From Sphingobacteriaceae bacterium (GTDB taxonomy: Bacteria; Bacteroidota; Bacteroidia; Sphingobacteriales; Sphingobacteriaceae), in NCBI GenBank assembly GCA_947479815.1, contig CANKAT010000014.1, positions 1 to 52,329 of the forward strand: 52,329 bases of DNA, in the 5' to 3' direction. This document shows, one piece after another, positions 9,500 to 17,768 of the stretch; position 1 is the first letter of the stretch, and each line of letters starts with the position of its first letter. The notes beneath the pieces were generated by a model. That model worked only from the letters and a program-made list of their open reading frames with translations, was not told the DNA's origin and did no database searches. The position numbers and the translations under genes were made by a program.

Positions 9500-9999
9500 C
9501 TTCCGAAGAAATAATCCTTTTTATCAACACGATTTGGGTCTTCCAGCGGATGCTCTCTTCGCATCGGAAAAACAGTCATATCGTCAACATTTAATATTCT
9601 TATCAGATTAGGGTGTCCATCGAAAATGATTCCAAAAAAATCGAAAGTCTCACGTTCCATCCAGTTTGCGCCTTCCCATAGTGAAGTTGCAGTTGGAATA
9701 TGTGGAGCCTTCCCATCCAGAAAAACCTTTATTCTAACACGAACATTATTTGACAGGCTATGAAGGTGATAAATTACACCTATAGAAAATTCCTGCTCCG
9801 GAAAATGAATGCCCGTAATATCGGTCAGGTAATTAAATTTAAGTTCTTTATCCTCTTTAAAAAATCGTAAAACTTCACTGATATGATCAACTGAAGTTTC
9901 AAGCGTTAATAAACCAAAAGGCTCAGTAGGAACGGAAATTCTATCTCCGAACTTTAAAGTTAAACTTTGTATTACTTGCTGGTTGCTTATTTTGCCCAT
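9496..9999 (-). CDS. nuoC: NADH-quinone oxidoreductase subunit C (NuoC)
   Basis: 30-kDa-type subunit of the complex I peripheral arm. The 167 residues end with the diagnostic block ERETFDFFGIIFDGHPNLIR followed by RREHPLEDPNR. It overlaps nuoB by one base and nuoD by four bases, so B, C and D are translated as a coupled block. Confidence 0.95.
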   Translation of the reverse strand: MGKISNQQVIQSLTLKFGDRISVPTEPFGLLTLETSVDHISEVLRFFKEDKELKFNYLTDITGIHFPEQEFSIGVIYHLHSLSNNVRVRIKVFLDGKAPHIPTATSLWEGANWMERETFDFFGIIFDGHPNLIRILNVDDMTVFPMRREHPLEDPNRVDKKDYFFGR

Positions 10000-10541
10000 T
10001 ACTGGATTCCGTATCTGCTTAATAATTCTTTATATTCTAGTGATTCCCTCCTACGAAGAGACTCATTCTTGACCAGCTCCTGTATCTTATTAAAGCCATC
10101 AATGATCGCTTCAGGTCTTGGAGGACAACCCGGTACATAAACATCAACCGGAATGATCTCATCAATACCCTGCATAACAGAATAGGTATCAAATATACCA
10201 CCACTACTTGCACATGCACCTACAGCTATTACCCAACGCGGCTCTGCCATTTGAAGATAAACCTGCTTTAAAACAGGTCCCATTTTCTTTGCTATGGTAC
10301 CCATCACCATCAGTAGATCTGCCTGGCGTGGTGAAAAACTTGGCCTTTCTGATCCAAAACGAGCAAAATCATAGTGTGACCCCATGGTAGCCATGAACTC
10401 AATACCACAACAAGAAGTTGCAAATGGCAATGGCCACAAGGAGTGTGATCTTGCAAGCCCAACCACCTTATCCATTGATGTTGCAAAGAAACCCGATCCC
10501 TCAATACCCGGAGGCGCTTCAACTATTTTTACTTCACTCAT
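9999..10541 (-). CDS. nuoB: NADH-quinone oxidoreductase subunit B (NuoB)
   Basis: Carries cluster N2, the last Fe-S centre before quinone. All four ligands are present: the adjacent Cys44 and Cys45 (SCCGIEFM), Cys110 (GACASSGG) and Cys139 (VPGCPPRPE). The 180-residue length is normal. The 108-base gap to nuoA upstream is unusually long for this operon and holds two related palindromes. Confidence 0.96.
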   Translation of the reverse strand: MSEVKIVEAPPGIEGSGFFATSMDKVVGLARSHSLWPLPFATSCCGIEFMATMGSHYDFARFGSERPSFSPRQADLLMVMGTIAKKMGPVLKQVYLQMAEPRWVIAVGACASSGGIFDTYSVMQGIDEIIPVDVYVPGCPPRPEAIIDGFNKIQELVKNESLRRRESLEYKELLSRYGIQ

Positions 10542-10565
10542 AATTTTTCAAAAGAAAAAGCTCAA

Positions 10566-10581
10566 TTCAGACAAGTCTAAA
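10566..10581. promoter_or_regulatory. Candidate operator palindrome TTCAGACAAGTCTAAA before nuoB
   Basis: Imperfect palindrome with half-sites TTCAGA and TCTAAA, 25 bases upstream of the nuoB start. It resembles the second palindrome in the same gap and one upstream of sdhC. The DtxR/MntR-like architecture is only an inference from the shape of the motif. Confidence 0.35.
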
Positions 10582-10630
10582 ATGAGCCCAAATTTAAGAA
10601 ATTTAATGTTTTCAATTGTTTAAACCATTA

Positions 10631-10647
10631 TTTAGAACCAGTCTAAA
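10631..10647. promoter_or_regulatory. Candidate operator palindrome TTTAGA-N5-TCTAAA after nuoA
   Basis: Perfect 6-bp inverted repeat TTTAGA/TCTAAA with a 5-base spacer (ACCAG), starting two bases after the nuoA stop on the transcript. The same arrangement (TTTAGA-N5-TCTAAA) occurs at 30476-30492 upstream of sdhC. Confidence 0.4.
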
Positions 10648-10649
10648 TG

Positions 10650-11021
10650 TTACTCCCAATCTAGTGCCTTCTTTTTTATGATATATACGAATCCAAGCAG
10701 AAGAGTACCCATAAATATAAACATCTCAATCAGGCCATTGACTCCAAATTCTCTAAAATTCACAGCCCATGGATACATGAAAATTACCTCTATATCAAAA
10801 AGGACGAATAATATTGCGACTAAAAAATATTTAATTGAAAAAGGTTGGCGAGCATTGCCCACTGATTTAATTCCAGATTCGAATGCAACTAATTTATCAG
10901 ATGTTTTCCGTTTCGGACCAACTAAATGAGTTATAGTCATAGTAAGAACTACAAACCCTAAGGCCACAATAACCTGAAATATAATTGGCAGATAATTCAG
11001 TGATGTACTTTGTGCTTCCAT
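10650..11021 (-). CDS. nuoA: NADH-quinone oxidoreductase subunit A (NuoA)
   Basis: First gene of the complex I operon, a three-helix membrane subunit of 123 residues. Family signature is the KRKTSDKLVAFESGIKSVGN loop after helix 1, and FLVAILFVLFDIEVIFMYPW in helix 2 with the conserved acidic residues. It lies directly downstream of a strong promoter and the terminator of the previous operon. Confidence 0.96.
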   Translation of the reverse strand: MEAQSTSLNYLPIIFQVIVALGFVVLTMTITHLVGPKRKTSDKLVAFESGIKSVGNARQPFSIKYFLVAILFVLFDIEVIFMYPWAVNFREFGVNGLIEMFIFMGTLLLGFVYIIKKKALDWE

Positions 11022-11038
11022 TTTTTAATATTACGATA

Positions 11039-11068
11039 CAAATATAAAAAAAAGAAGCCCCTAAACAA
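11039..11068 (-). promoter_or_regulatory. nuo operon promoter (TTG-N19-TATATTTG)
   Basis: On the minus strand TTG (11066-11068) is followed after exactly 19 bases by TATATTTG (11039-11046), a full match to the Bacteroidota housekeeping promoter TTG-N19-TAnnTTTG. The start would fall near 11034, about 13 bases before the nuoA ATG. The -33 box lies in the loop of the upstream operon's terminator hairpin, so terminator and promoter overlap physically. Confidence 0.7.
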
Positions 11069-11085
11069 TGTTCAGGGGCTTCTTT
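11046..11085 (-). terminator. Intrinsic terminator after the exbB-tonB-TPR operon
   Basis: Perfect 12-bp stem AAAGAAGCCCCT (11051-11062) with AGGGGCTTCTTT (11074-11085) and an 11-base loop. On the minus strand it is followed by a run of eight T. It stands 20 bases after the stop of the TPR gene. Confidence 0.85.
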
Positions 11086-11104
11086 TACACAAATATTTTA
11101 ATCT

Positions 11105-12793
11105 CTATTTACTGCTATTAATAGCTGCAATAGCCTGGGTAGCCGTTGCATTTGTAGGATCAAGGACAAGCACTTTATCAAAATATTCTTTAGCCTTGGC
11201 CGTATTTCCTTCTTTTCTAGCTGCTACAGATCCAAGATAGTTACATGCTTCAATCAAACCTACACTACTTTTTGCTGCAAGTTCTGGTTTATCTATAGTA
11301 ACTAATTTAACATAGGTCTCATAAAAAGGAACTGCCAAACCCTGACTATCATTTTCATCATCCATCAAACGATTAATTCTTCCTCTATACTGCCATCCTG
11401 ATTGCGTAGTTGGAGAACGTTTTACGAGGAAACTAAAGGCAGTATCTGCCTTTACTAATAAGTCTTTAGTAGGATTGAGGTTAGCTGCTTTCTGCCCACC
11501 GTAAGTAAAATAATATGACATACCTAAGTAATAGTAATCAAGAAGGGCTCTTTCTGGATTCTTGATTGCAATTTCATAAGCCTGAGCAGCTTCAGTATAT
11601 TTTTTTCCTTTGTATAAGGCCTGACCAATCTCGCTCATAACAGCAGCATTCGTAGAATCAAGTTCTACAGCCTTATTAATATTTACTAAGCCTTCTACAA
11701 ACATGCTCGTATCTTTCATTTGAGCTCTACCCAAATACAAATAATCTTGAGAAATCAAACGGGCCGGCTCAACCTTAGATATAAAATCCTTTAAAGCTTG
11801 ATAGCTTGCCATAAAATTGCCATTCTCAAAGGCAGAATAAGCCAGATAACGTAATACCCTTGGATTCACTTTGTCTAACTTAGCCATTTCATTAGCTTCT
11901 GCTTCAAGTGCTTTAAAGTCTTTTGTAAGGTATAAAAAGTCTGCATGACGCAAACGGGAATCTAATGATCGGTCAGTTAGATCCATATATTTTTCATAAT
12001 ACTGCAATGCTTGCTTAATACGACCTCCATATTCTTTTTGTGAGGTCCATGCCCATTGATAATAAGACTCGGCCAATTCACGGTATGCAGGACCATAATT
12101 TGCATCTAATGCAATTACACTATTAAACTCTTCTATAGCTTCTGGAAATGCTTTTGACATCTTATTGATCTTACCTAATTCAACTTTTGATCTTAAGAAG
12201 GTTTTATCCAGTTCAAATGCAGTTCTATAGGCGCTGAAAGCTTCACTATTTTTCATCTCTGAACGATAAGCATCACCTAATACCAAAAACAGTTGAGCAT
12301 CTTTTTCGTTTAGTAGTTTTGATTTATTGAGATGAACCAAACCTTCAGCGATCTTTGGTACAGGAGCATTTACATAAGCTCTGCCAATATATAAGTCAGT
12401 AACATGGTCTTTCTTTTTGGTCAATGAAATTGCCTTATCAAAATTTACAGAAGGATTTCCCTTTTTAGCAAGTTCAACTGCGCCTAATCCAACATAATTC
12501 AAAGCAAATTCTGCATTTGCAGTAATCCCTTTATTAAATGCTGCTTTAGCAGAATCGATATAATCAGGCCTGATATAAATAGGCGAAGTGGTAAGATATA
12601 AATTACCTAAATAAAAAAAGTTTTCGCTATTGGTTGGCTGAGTATTTGTTAACGTGTTCAATAAAGCCTTACCCTTTTGATACTGTTCAGCATCAATTGC
12701 TTTTCTGGCATCTGTTAAACTCTGAGCAAAAACTGCTGAACCTATTAATATAAAACTCAGTGTTATCTTAATTGCCTTTTTCATCATTTTCAA
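11105..12793 (-). CDS. TPR-repeat periplasmic/exported protein
   Basis: 562-residue protein with a signal peptide (MKKAIKITLSFILIGSAVFAQ, cleavage likely after Ala or Gln) followed by tetratricopeptide-type repeats over most of the length, for example AINKGI/ALNYVGLGAVELAKKGN and AAVMSEIGQALYKGKKYTEAAQAYEIA. TPR proteins scaffold protein-protein contacts; no enzymatic motif is visible. It is the last gene of the exbB/exbD/tonB/PstS-like operon, starting 6 bases after the PstS-like gene, so it probably acts with that envelope machinery. The start may be at the first, third or fourth codon (MKMMKK). The exact role is unknown. Confidence 0.8.
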   Translation of the reverse strand: MKMMKKAIKITLSFILIGSAVFAQSLTDARKAIDAEQYQKGKALLNTLTNTQPTNSENFFYLGNLYLTTSPIYIRPDYIDSAKAAFNKGITANAEFALNYVGLGAVELAKKGNPSVNFDKAISLTKKKDHVTDLYIGRAYVNAPVPKIAEGLVHLNKSKLLNEKDAQLFLVLGDAYRSEMKNSEAFSAYRTAFELDKTFLRSKVELGKINKMSKAFPEAIEEFNSVIALDANYGPAYRELAESYYQWAWTSQKEYGGRIKQALQYYEKYMDLTDRSLDSRLRHADFLYLTKDFKALEAEANEMAKLDKVNPRVLRYLAYSAFENGNFMASYQALKDFISKVEPARLISQDYLYLGRAQMKDTSMFVEGLVNINKAVELDSTNAAVMSEIGQALYKGKKYTEAAQAYEIAIKNPERALLDYYYLGMSYYFTYGGQKAANLNPTKDLLVKADTAFSFLVKRSPTTQSGWQYRGRINRLMDDENDSQGLAVPFYETYVKLVTIDKPELAAKSSVGLIEACNYLGSVAARKEGNTAKAKEYFDKVLVLDPTNATATQAIAAINSSK

Positions 12794-12799
12794 TATAAT

Positions 12800-13699
12800 T
12801 TAATTTACAATATTTATTTCACGAGAGGGAATACTATCAGGCAAAAGTCCCGATTTCAACACAACTCTTTGTCCGCGTTCACCTGCTAAGAAGGAAGCAA
12901 AACCTGTTCCCAAACCTGTGCCACCTTCACAATTTATAACATATAACGACCTTGTCAGAGGATACATTCCTATTGCAATGTCGTTTTGGGTGGGCTTATA
13001 ATACGCATCCGAACCGGGTTTGCCGCTACTATTCTTAACACCCAATATTTTTAATTTCTCAACAATTTTTTCAAGCTCTGCAGGTGGTTGAACCATCCAG
13101 TTTACACCCACAACTCCAATCGATCCAGGGTTATCATTTACATATTTAATAACATCAGAATTTGATTTCAGAGCATAAATTCCTTCCTGAGGAAGATTTT
13201 TTATCCCTGCAAGTTCCTTAAAGTACCTAATTGTACTGGAATTTGCATTATCAAAAACTAAACTACTCAAAGATGACTTTTCACCTTTTAGGATCTTAAT
13301 AAGATCCGAAACATCTACATTAACATAATTTGATGAATTGTGAGTTATTAGGGCAATTCCATCAATAGCAAATCGATTAATTCGAATTTTAATATTTTTT
13401 GATTCAAAATGCTTAGTTTCCTGAGCATTTAGTAGCCTCGATACGATCGCAATCTGGATACTATCACTTAAGAACAAATTTAATAATTCATTTTCAGATT
13501 TCAGTACCAGATCAATATTTGCATCTGAATATGTACTTTCAAATAGGTAAGTCTGGTCTTCAATTATTGGTGCAAAAGTTTCATCCACTAGAATTTGCTC
13601 TTTACCACTAGTGTAGGTTTGCTGCTCAGAAGGTTTACCCTTGCACGATACAAGCAATACTAATACGGCTAAATGAAGTAAGAACCCTAACCTTTTCAT
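12800..13699 (-). CDS. PstS-like phosphate ABC substrate-binding lipoprotein
   Basis: 299 residues with a lipoprotein signal (LVLLVSC, lipobox Cys at about 19) and a periplasmic binding fold resembling PstS. The segments VDVSDLIKILKGEKSSL, the later GSIGVVGVNWM and YPLTRSLYVINCEGGTG are typical of phosphate-binding PBP-like-2 proteins. No pstC, pstA or pstB is next to it. It lies between the small membrane gene and the TPR gene in a TonB/ExbBD operon, so it may serve that system rather than a classical ABC transporter. The ligand is not established. Confidence 0.7.
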   Translation of the reverse strand: MKRLGFLLHLAVLVLLVSCKGKPSEQQTYTSGKEQILVDETFAPIIEDQTYLFESTYSDANIDLVLKSENELLNLFLSDSIQIAIVSRLLNAQETKHFESKNIKIRINRFAIDGIALITHNSSNYVNVDVSDLIKILKGEKSSLSSLVFDNANSSTIRYFKELAGIKNLPQEGIYALKSNSDVIKYVNDNPGSIGVVGVNWMVQPPAELEKIVEKLKILGVKNSSGKPGSDAYYKPTQNDIAIGMYPLTRSLYVINCEGGTGLGTGFASFLAGERGQRVVLKSGLLPDSIPSREINIVN

Positions 13700-13710
13700 A
13701 TCCTTTATAA

Positions 13711-13935
13711 CTAAGAACGAAGTAAACGTACAAATCTGATAAATGAATATACAATCAAGAGTATTGCAAATGCAAGTCTGTATTCAAAAGAAAGGTCAAT
13801 TGGAAAATCCTTCCAAAAGATGATTGTAACCCCTAGGACAAAATAAAGGGAAAACATCCCCAGCCCTAAAATAAACAGAAATCGCTTTGCGGGCGATTTC
13901 TGTTTGTTCTGTTCTATTTCAGAAAATGACATCAA
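13711..13935 (-). CDS. Small two-helix membrane protein in the tonB operon
   Basis: 74 residues with a polar N-terminus (MMSFSEIEQNKQKSPAKR) and two hydrophobic helices, roughly residues 18-41 and 51-70, ending in a positively charged tail. I do not recognise a named family. It sits 2 bases after tonB and 11 bases before the PstS-like gene, so it is surely co-transcribed and probably functions with them in the inner membrane. Confidence 0.65.
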   Translation of the reverse strand: MMSFSEIEQNKQKSPAKRFLFILGLGMFSLYFVLGVTIIFWKDFPIDLSFEYRLAFAILLIVYSFIRFVRLLRS

Positions 13936-13937
13936 TA

Positions 13938-14762
13938 CTATTGTCCTGCCAACTGGAAGAATATAGGCATTGTATAGGCAACCCTAACAGGGCGACCATT
14001 TTGAATACCAGGTTTCCAGGCTGGTGCATTTTTCAATACACGAGATGCTTCTTCATCACATCCACCGCCAATACCACGAAGTACTTTAATATCAGTCAGT
14101 TGTCCATTTTTTTCAACAACAAAACTCATAATTACACGACCTGTAATGTTATTTTCACGAGCCATAGGAGGATACTTCAAATTCTTCTGAAGATATTTTC
14201 CCCATCCAGCCATACCGCCATTAAACTCTGGAAGTACTTCTACACTTGCAAAATCCTTGATACTATTATCCTCGGTAACTTCAACTTCTTTCGGTGCTTC
14301 GCCAACTGGCTCATCGATAACGATATCTGCATTTGGATCACCCTCAATAGTCTTCTGACCAGGATCAGCAACTTTCAATTCTTCAATTGTAGGTGGCTCT
14401 TCATCTCGAACTTCTTCTGCGGGTACAACTACCGGAGGAGGAAATTTAATCTGATCAATCTTTGGTTTAGGTGGTTCAGGAGGAGGAGGTGGAAGCTCTT
14501 CTTTGTTAATTGGTGGAGGAGGTGCAAGAACAACTTCCGTCATCTTTAACTGATCATCCTCTGGCAATATTCCGGAGATATACCTTACAATTAATGGCAA
14601 TGAAACCACTAAAATAAAAAGTATAGAACCAATAATAATAGCACGGCTTGTGGTTTTGGAATTATCTTTCCTTAATTCATAAGCACCATAGCTTTTATTT
14701 CTCCCGGTGAATACAACATCCAGCCATTCCGGTTTGAATAAATCTATTTTAGACCCTAACAT
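13938..14762 (-). CDS. tonB: TonB energy transducer
   Basis: 274 residues spanning the periplasm to drive outer-membrane TonB-dependent transport. The cytoplasmic N-terminus (about residues 1-40, with the FTGRNKSYGAYELRKDN motif common in Bacteroidota TonB) precedes a single membrane helix at 41-59. A proline-rich stretch (PPPPEPPKP, about 80-118) and an acidic spacer follow. The C-terminal TonB domain is at about 185-272, with GRVIMSFVVEKNGQLTDIKV and RVLKNAPAWKPGIQNGRPV. It is downstream of exbB and two exbD genes. Confidence 0.9.
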   Translation of the reverse strand: MLGSKIDLFKPEWLDVVFTGRNKSYGAYELRKDNSKTTSRAIIIGSILFILVVSLPLIVRYISGILPEDDQLKMTEVVLAPPPPINKEELPPPPPEPPKPKIDQIKFPPPVVVPAEEVRDEEPPTIEELKVADPGQKTIEGDPNADIVIDEPVGEAPKEVEVTEDNSIKDFASVEVLPEFNGGMAGWGKYLQKNLKYPPMARENNITGRVIMSFVVEKNGQLTDIKVLRGIGGGCDEEASRVLKNAPAWKPGIQNGRPVRVAYTMPIFFQLAGQ

Positions 14763-14800
14763 ATTTAATTCTTTAAAGGGTTAATAATTGTTTAATATAA

Positions 14801-15352
14801 CTATTTGTAGAGGCCATCACGCTTCAATAAAGCGATATCTGGTTGAGAAATCTCAACAATCGCGTACCTATCTATGTTTGAAACTTTCATTTCATCAAGA
14901 ATATCAACAAAATTTCTATAATTTGACTGATCACTAGGTTTGATCAAAACGATTAATCCTTTACTTGGATCACCAGTAGTTGCAATAACCTTTTTAGAAT
15001 ATTCGACCAAAGCTTTTCTGATGCCATTCCTTCCATAATTATCAACCTGAGGAGGAGTTAGGGGCTTATCAACAAGTCCCATATACCATTCTATGCGATT
15101 ATTATCACCTAAAAGTATGGTCATTGTTCTATTATCAGCAACTGTCAATTCCTGCTGATCATCTTTTTCCTTATCAGGCATGGCTAAATCCATTGCCTGA
15201 GGTTTTGCCAGCGTAGTGGTAAGCATGAAGAAGGTAATTAGAAGGAAAGCCAAATCAACCATCGCAGTTAAATCTACACGTGTTGATTGCTTCTTACTTC
15301 TTACTTTCCCGCCTTTATTCTTACCCCCGCCGGAGGTATCTAATTCTGCCAT
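14801..15352 (-). CDS. exbD: ExbD/TolR-family protein, second copy
   Basis: 183 residues with one N-terminal membrane helix carrying the proton-path Asp: LTAMVDLAFLLITFFML (Asp at about 32), then a periplasmic domain. It works with ExbB to harvest the proton gradient and energise TonB. It is preceded by a Lys/Gly-rich N-terminal tail (GGGKNKGGKVRSKKQ). It follows another exbD by 23 bases and precedes tonB by 38 bases. The two ExbD proteins differ in length and sequence, so they probably form a heteromeric partner set rather than recent duplicates. Confidence 0.88.
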   Translation of the reverse strand: MAELDTSGGGKNKGGKVRSKKQSTRVDLTAMVDLAFLLITFFMLTTTLAKPQAMDLAMPDKEKDDQQELTVADNRTMTILLGDNNRIEWYMGLVDKPLTPPQVDNYGRNGIRKALVEYSKKVIATTGDPSKGLIVLIKPSDQSNYRNFVDILDEMKVSNIDRYAIVEISQPDIALLKRDGLYK

Positions 15353-15375
15353 CGCGTTTTATATTTATTTACGAA

Positions 15376-15999
15376 TTACTTCTCGTCTGCCCTCAAAGAG
15401 GTAATCAGACTAAATTTGTTAATATTCTGCTCCTGAAGGATTCCCAATATTTTCTTGATTGAGGGATATTCTTCCCTTGAATCACCTTTAATACTGACAC
15501 GCATATCAACATTATTTAGTTCTTTAGTTGCATAACGTGCTGATAACAGCCAGTTGTGCAATTCAGATGGACGTTGACCTACTGAATCCGTAGGAATTCC
15601 AGGTTGTAACCCGGCCGCATTACGCTCATCGCCTTTTAACATAATGATCTGCTTAAGATTTCCAATTGGAACCCCAAAACTTTCCATTAATGAGAAACGC
15701 AATTTTTCTTCGTCCGTAAATGTCATCTGGTATTTTTCACTCATTAATTCCAATGTGCGAATCCTGATAGGTTGTCCCGGCACTCCAAAAAATACTTTTT
15801 CTTGACCAACAGTAAGCGTAGCAATATCAATATCTGGCAACTTGAACTTTACTGTTGATGCCGGAGTATCTACTGGTAGCGGTTCAGGCTGACGGGCTGT
15901 TGCTGTAAGGATAAAGAACGTAAGCAACAAAAACGCCACATCACACATTGCTGTCATGTCGATAGCTGTACTTTTTCTGGCAACTTTAATTCTAGGCAT
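15376..15999 (-). CDS. exbD: ExbD/TolR-family protein, first copy
   Basis: 207 residues. The N-terminal membrane helix contains the conserved Asp at about 20 in MTAMCDVAFLLLTFFILT, with the ExbD/TolR start MPRIKVARKSTAIDM. The periplasmic part ends with RVSIKGDSREEYPSIKKIL, corresponding to the usual ExbD C-terminal block. It lies 88 bases after exbB. Confidence 0.88.
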   Translation of the reverse strand: MPRIKVARKSTAIDMTAMCDVAFLLLTFFILTATARQPEPLPVDTPASTVKFKLPDIDIATLTVGQEKVFFGVPGQPIRIRTLELMSEKYQMTFTDEEKLRFSLMESFGVPIGNLKQIIMLKGDERNAAGLQPGIPTDSVGQRPSELHNWLLSARYATKELNNVDMRVSIKGDSREEYPSIKKILGILQEQNINKFSLITSLRADEK

Positions 16000-16087
16000 T
16001 GCTTATTTTTTAATTAATAACGATTTACTATAGAGATGAAGCTATTCCGGGAATTTTGTAAAGCCCGGAATATTATTTCAAAACCTA

Positions 16088-16915
16088 TTATTTATGAGTA
16101 CTTGCATAGGTTTGAACGATAGAGAAACCAGCCTCATCGATCGCATATGTCAATTTATCAATTTTAGAAGTAAATACGTTGTACATAACAATTGCAAGTG
16201 CAGAAGTAGCGATACCTGTTGCAGTGTTAATCAATGCTTCAGAAATACCATTTGCTAATGCAGCCTGGTCAGGAGAACCTGCAGTAGATAAAGCCGCAAA
16301 AGCCTTGATCATACCAGTTACCGTACCTAATAGACCCATTAAAGTACCAATAGATACAAGAGTTGCAATTACTGTAAGATTTTGTTCAAGCATCGGCATC
16401 TCTAAGGCAGTTGCCTCTTCAATATCCTTCTGAATAGCAAGACATTTTTGCTCAGTATCCATTTTTGCTTCGGTTTCCATGTCTTTATATTTCTTCAAAC
16501 CTGATTTGATCACATTTGCAACAGAACCTTCCTGCTTATCGCATTCTGAAATAGCTGAATCAATGTTTCCAGCACTGATGAAAGCCTGAATTTTTTTAAC
16601 AAATGAGTCAACATTTCCTTTACCTGTTGCTTTGCTGATAACAAAGAAACGCTCGAATGAAAATACAATTACCATAAGAAATAATCCCATAAGTATTGGA
16701 ACTATAAAACCACCTTTATAAACCATACCGAAATAATTTCCTGGCAGTGGATGACCTGTTTCAGCATCTCCGCCTTCGAAATTCGATGGATCTCCCATTA
16801 CGAATTTCCATAAAAGTGTTCCGACAAGAATACACATCACAATAGATAGACTTGCAAAAATGCTTGAACCAGAGCTTTCTTTCTTAGCTGTTGTTGGTTT
16901 TGGTGCGTTCGCCAT
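16088..16915 (-). CDS. exbB: ExbB/MotA/TolQ-family proton channel
   Basis: 275 residues, first gene of the operon. Three membrane helices are predicted: near residues 18-40, 70-90 and the long pair 165-190/220-240 typical of MotA/TolQ/ExbB. The hallmark segment TLVSIGTLMGLLGTVTGMIKAF is present, followed by GISEALINTATGIATSALAIV. With ExbD it forms the inner-membrane motor that energises TonB. Upstream is a 505-base AT-rich region that must hold its promoter. Confidence 0.9.
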   Translation of the reverse strand: MANAPKPTTAKKESSGSSIFASLSIVMCILVGTLLWKFVMGDPSNFEGGDAETGHPLPGNYFGMVYKGGFIVPILMGLFLMVIVFSFERFFVISKATGKGNVDSFVKKIQAFISAGNIDSAISECDKQEGSVANVIKSGLKKYKDMETEAKMDTEQKCLAIQKDIEEATALEMPMLEQNLTVIATLVSIGTLMGLLGTVTGMIKAFAALSTAGSPDQAALANGISEALINTATGIATSALAIVMYNVFTSKIDKLTYAIDEAGFSIVQTYASTHK

Positions 16916-17420
16916 TTTTTTAAATTTTAGTTTTTAGTTGTTGATTAAATAATAGAAGTTAATTGATTTTTATTTGGTAATGCTTTTTAAATGTAATCTA
17001 TGATAAATATATAACTATAAAATATTTTTGTCACCTAAATATTAAAAGGTTAACAAAAATATAATTTTCGACTTAATAAAAAATTATTTGTGAATTTATT
17101 AATTCTATTAATTCCTGTCAAAACCATCCCTAGAATGAAGCAAGAATTATGCCTTTCTAAAAGAAGATCGCCTCCACAATCTGGCAATCATTTTACAATG
17201 AAAACTATTTTTTATTGTAAATGCAAATTTACCTTGAGATTTTAAAAATTAAGTACGCACATTTATGCTCGGTTCAGACCTAAGTAATTCATTATCAGTA
17301 TATTGATGATATTGTTTAAAATTTGATACAAATGCTTTTACTAAGCTTGTAACTCTAAATTCATAGCTTCTAAATCATTTAAGTTATTAGTAAGAATTAA
17401 ACTAATGATTAAAAGAATTA
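16916..17420. other. 505-base AT-rich gap upstream of exbB
   Basis: No convincing gene. On the minus strand TATTTTTG at 17054-17061 fits the -7 promoter consensus but lies about 140 bases from the exbB start and lacks a clear -33 box. A hairpin-capable inverted repeat TTTACAAT/ATTGTAAA occurs at 17192-17221. The rest is low-complexity AT-rich sequence. Confidence 0.5.
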
Positions 17421-17765
17421 TTAAGATCCGATTTTTTTTACTTTAAAACCATCTGCCAAGAGTAATGTCATCACTTTTTCTCGAAAATCTCCTTGAATAA
17501 TAATTTCGGCATCTTTGGCAGTACCGCCCACTCCACATTTTTGTTTTAATTTTTTACCCAGACTCTCTAAATCTTCTTGAGTTCCAATAAAACCGGTAAT
17601 CAATGTAACCGCTTTACCACCGCGCTGTTTTCTGTCAAGCTGAACTCTCAGATCTTGATATCGAGCTTCCAGAGTTTCAAGTGGCTCAAAATTTGTTGAA
17701 GTATAACCAAAATCAGGATCGGTTGAAAACACTACCCCCTGATATCCCTTATTTTTTTTAGACAT
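17421..17765 (-). CDS. SUI1/YciH-type translation initiation factor
   Basis: 114 residues of the eIF1/SUI1 family found in some bacteria (YciH). The C-terminal half has the family core with RKQRGGKAVTLITGF, the LKQKCGVGGTAKDAEI loop and IQGDFREKVMTLLLADGFKVK. It is thought to influence start-codon selection and initiation fidelity; its bacterial role is not fully settled. It follows the lipid kinase gene by 3 bases, so the two are co-transcribed. Confidence 0.85.
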   Translation of the reverse strand: MSKKNKGYQGVVFSTDPDFGYTSTNFEPLETLEARYQDLRVQLDRKQRGGKAVTLITGFIGTQEDLESLGKKLKQKCGVGGTAKDAEIIIQGDFREKVMTLLLADGFKVKKIGS

Positions 17766-17768
17766 AAT

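Noticed and set aside
13887-14549. Plus-strand frame of 220 codons
   Set aside because: Antisense to tonB; its composition reflects the Pro- and Glu-rich strand of tonB, no motif seen.
17147-17191. A 14-codon minus-strand frame with a Trp codon upstream of exbB
   Set aside because: No terminator or tandem regulatory codons follow, so it does not look like an attenuator.
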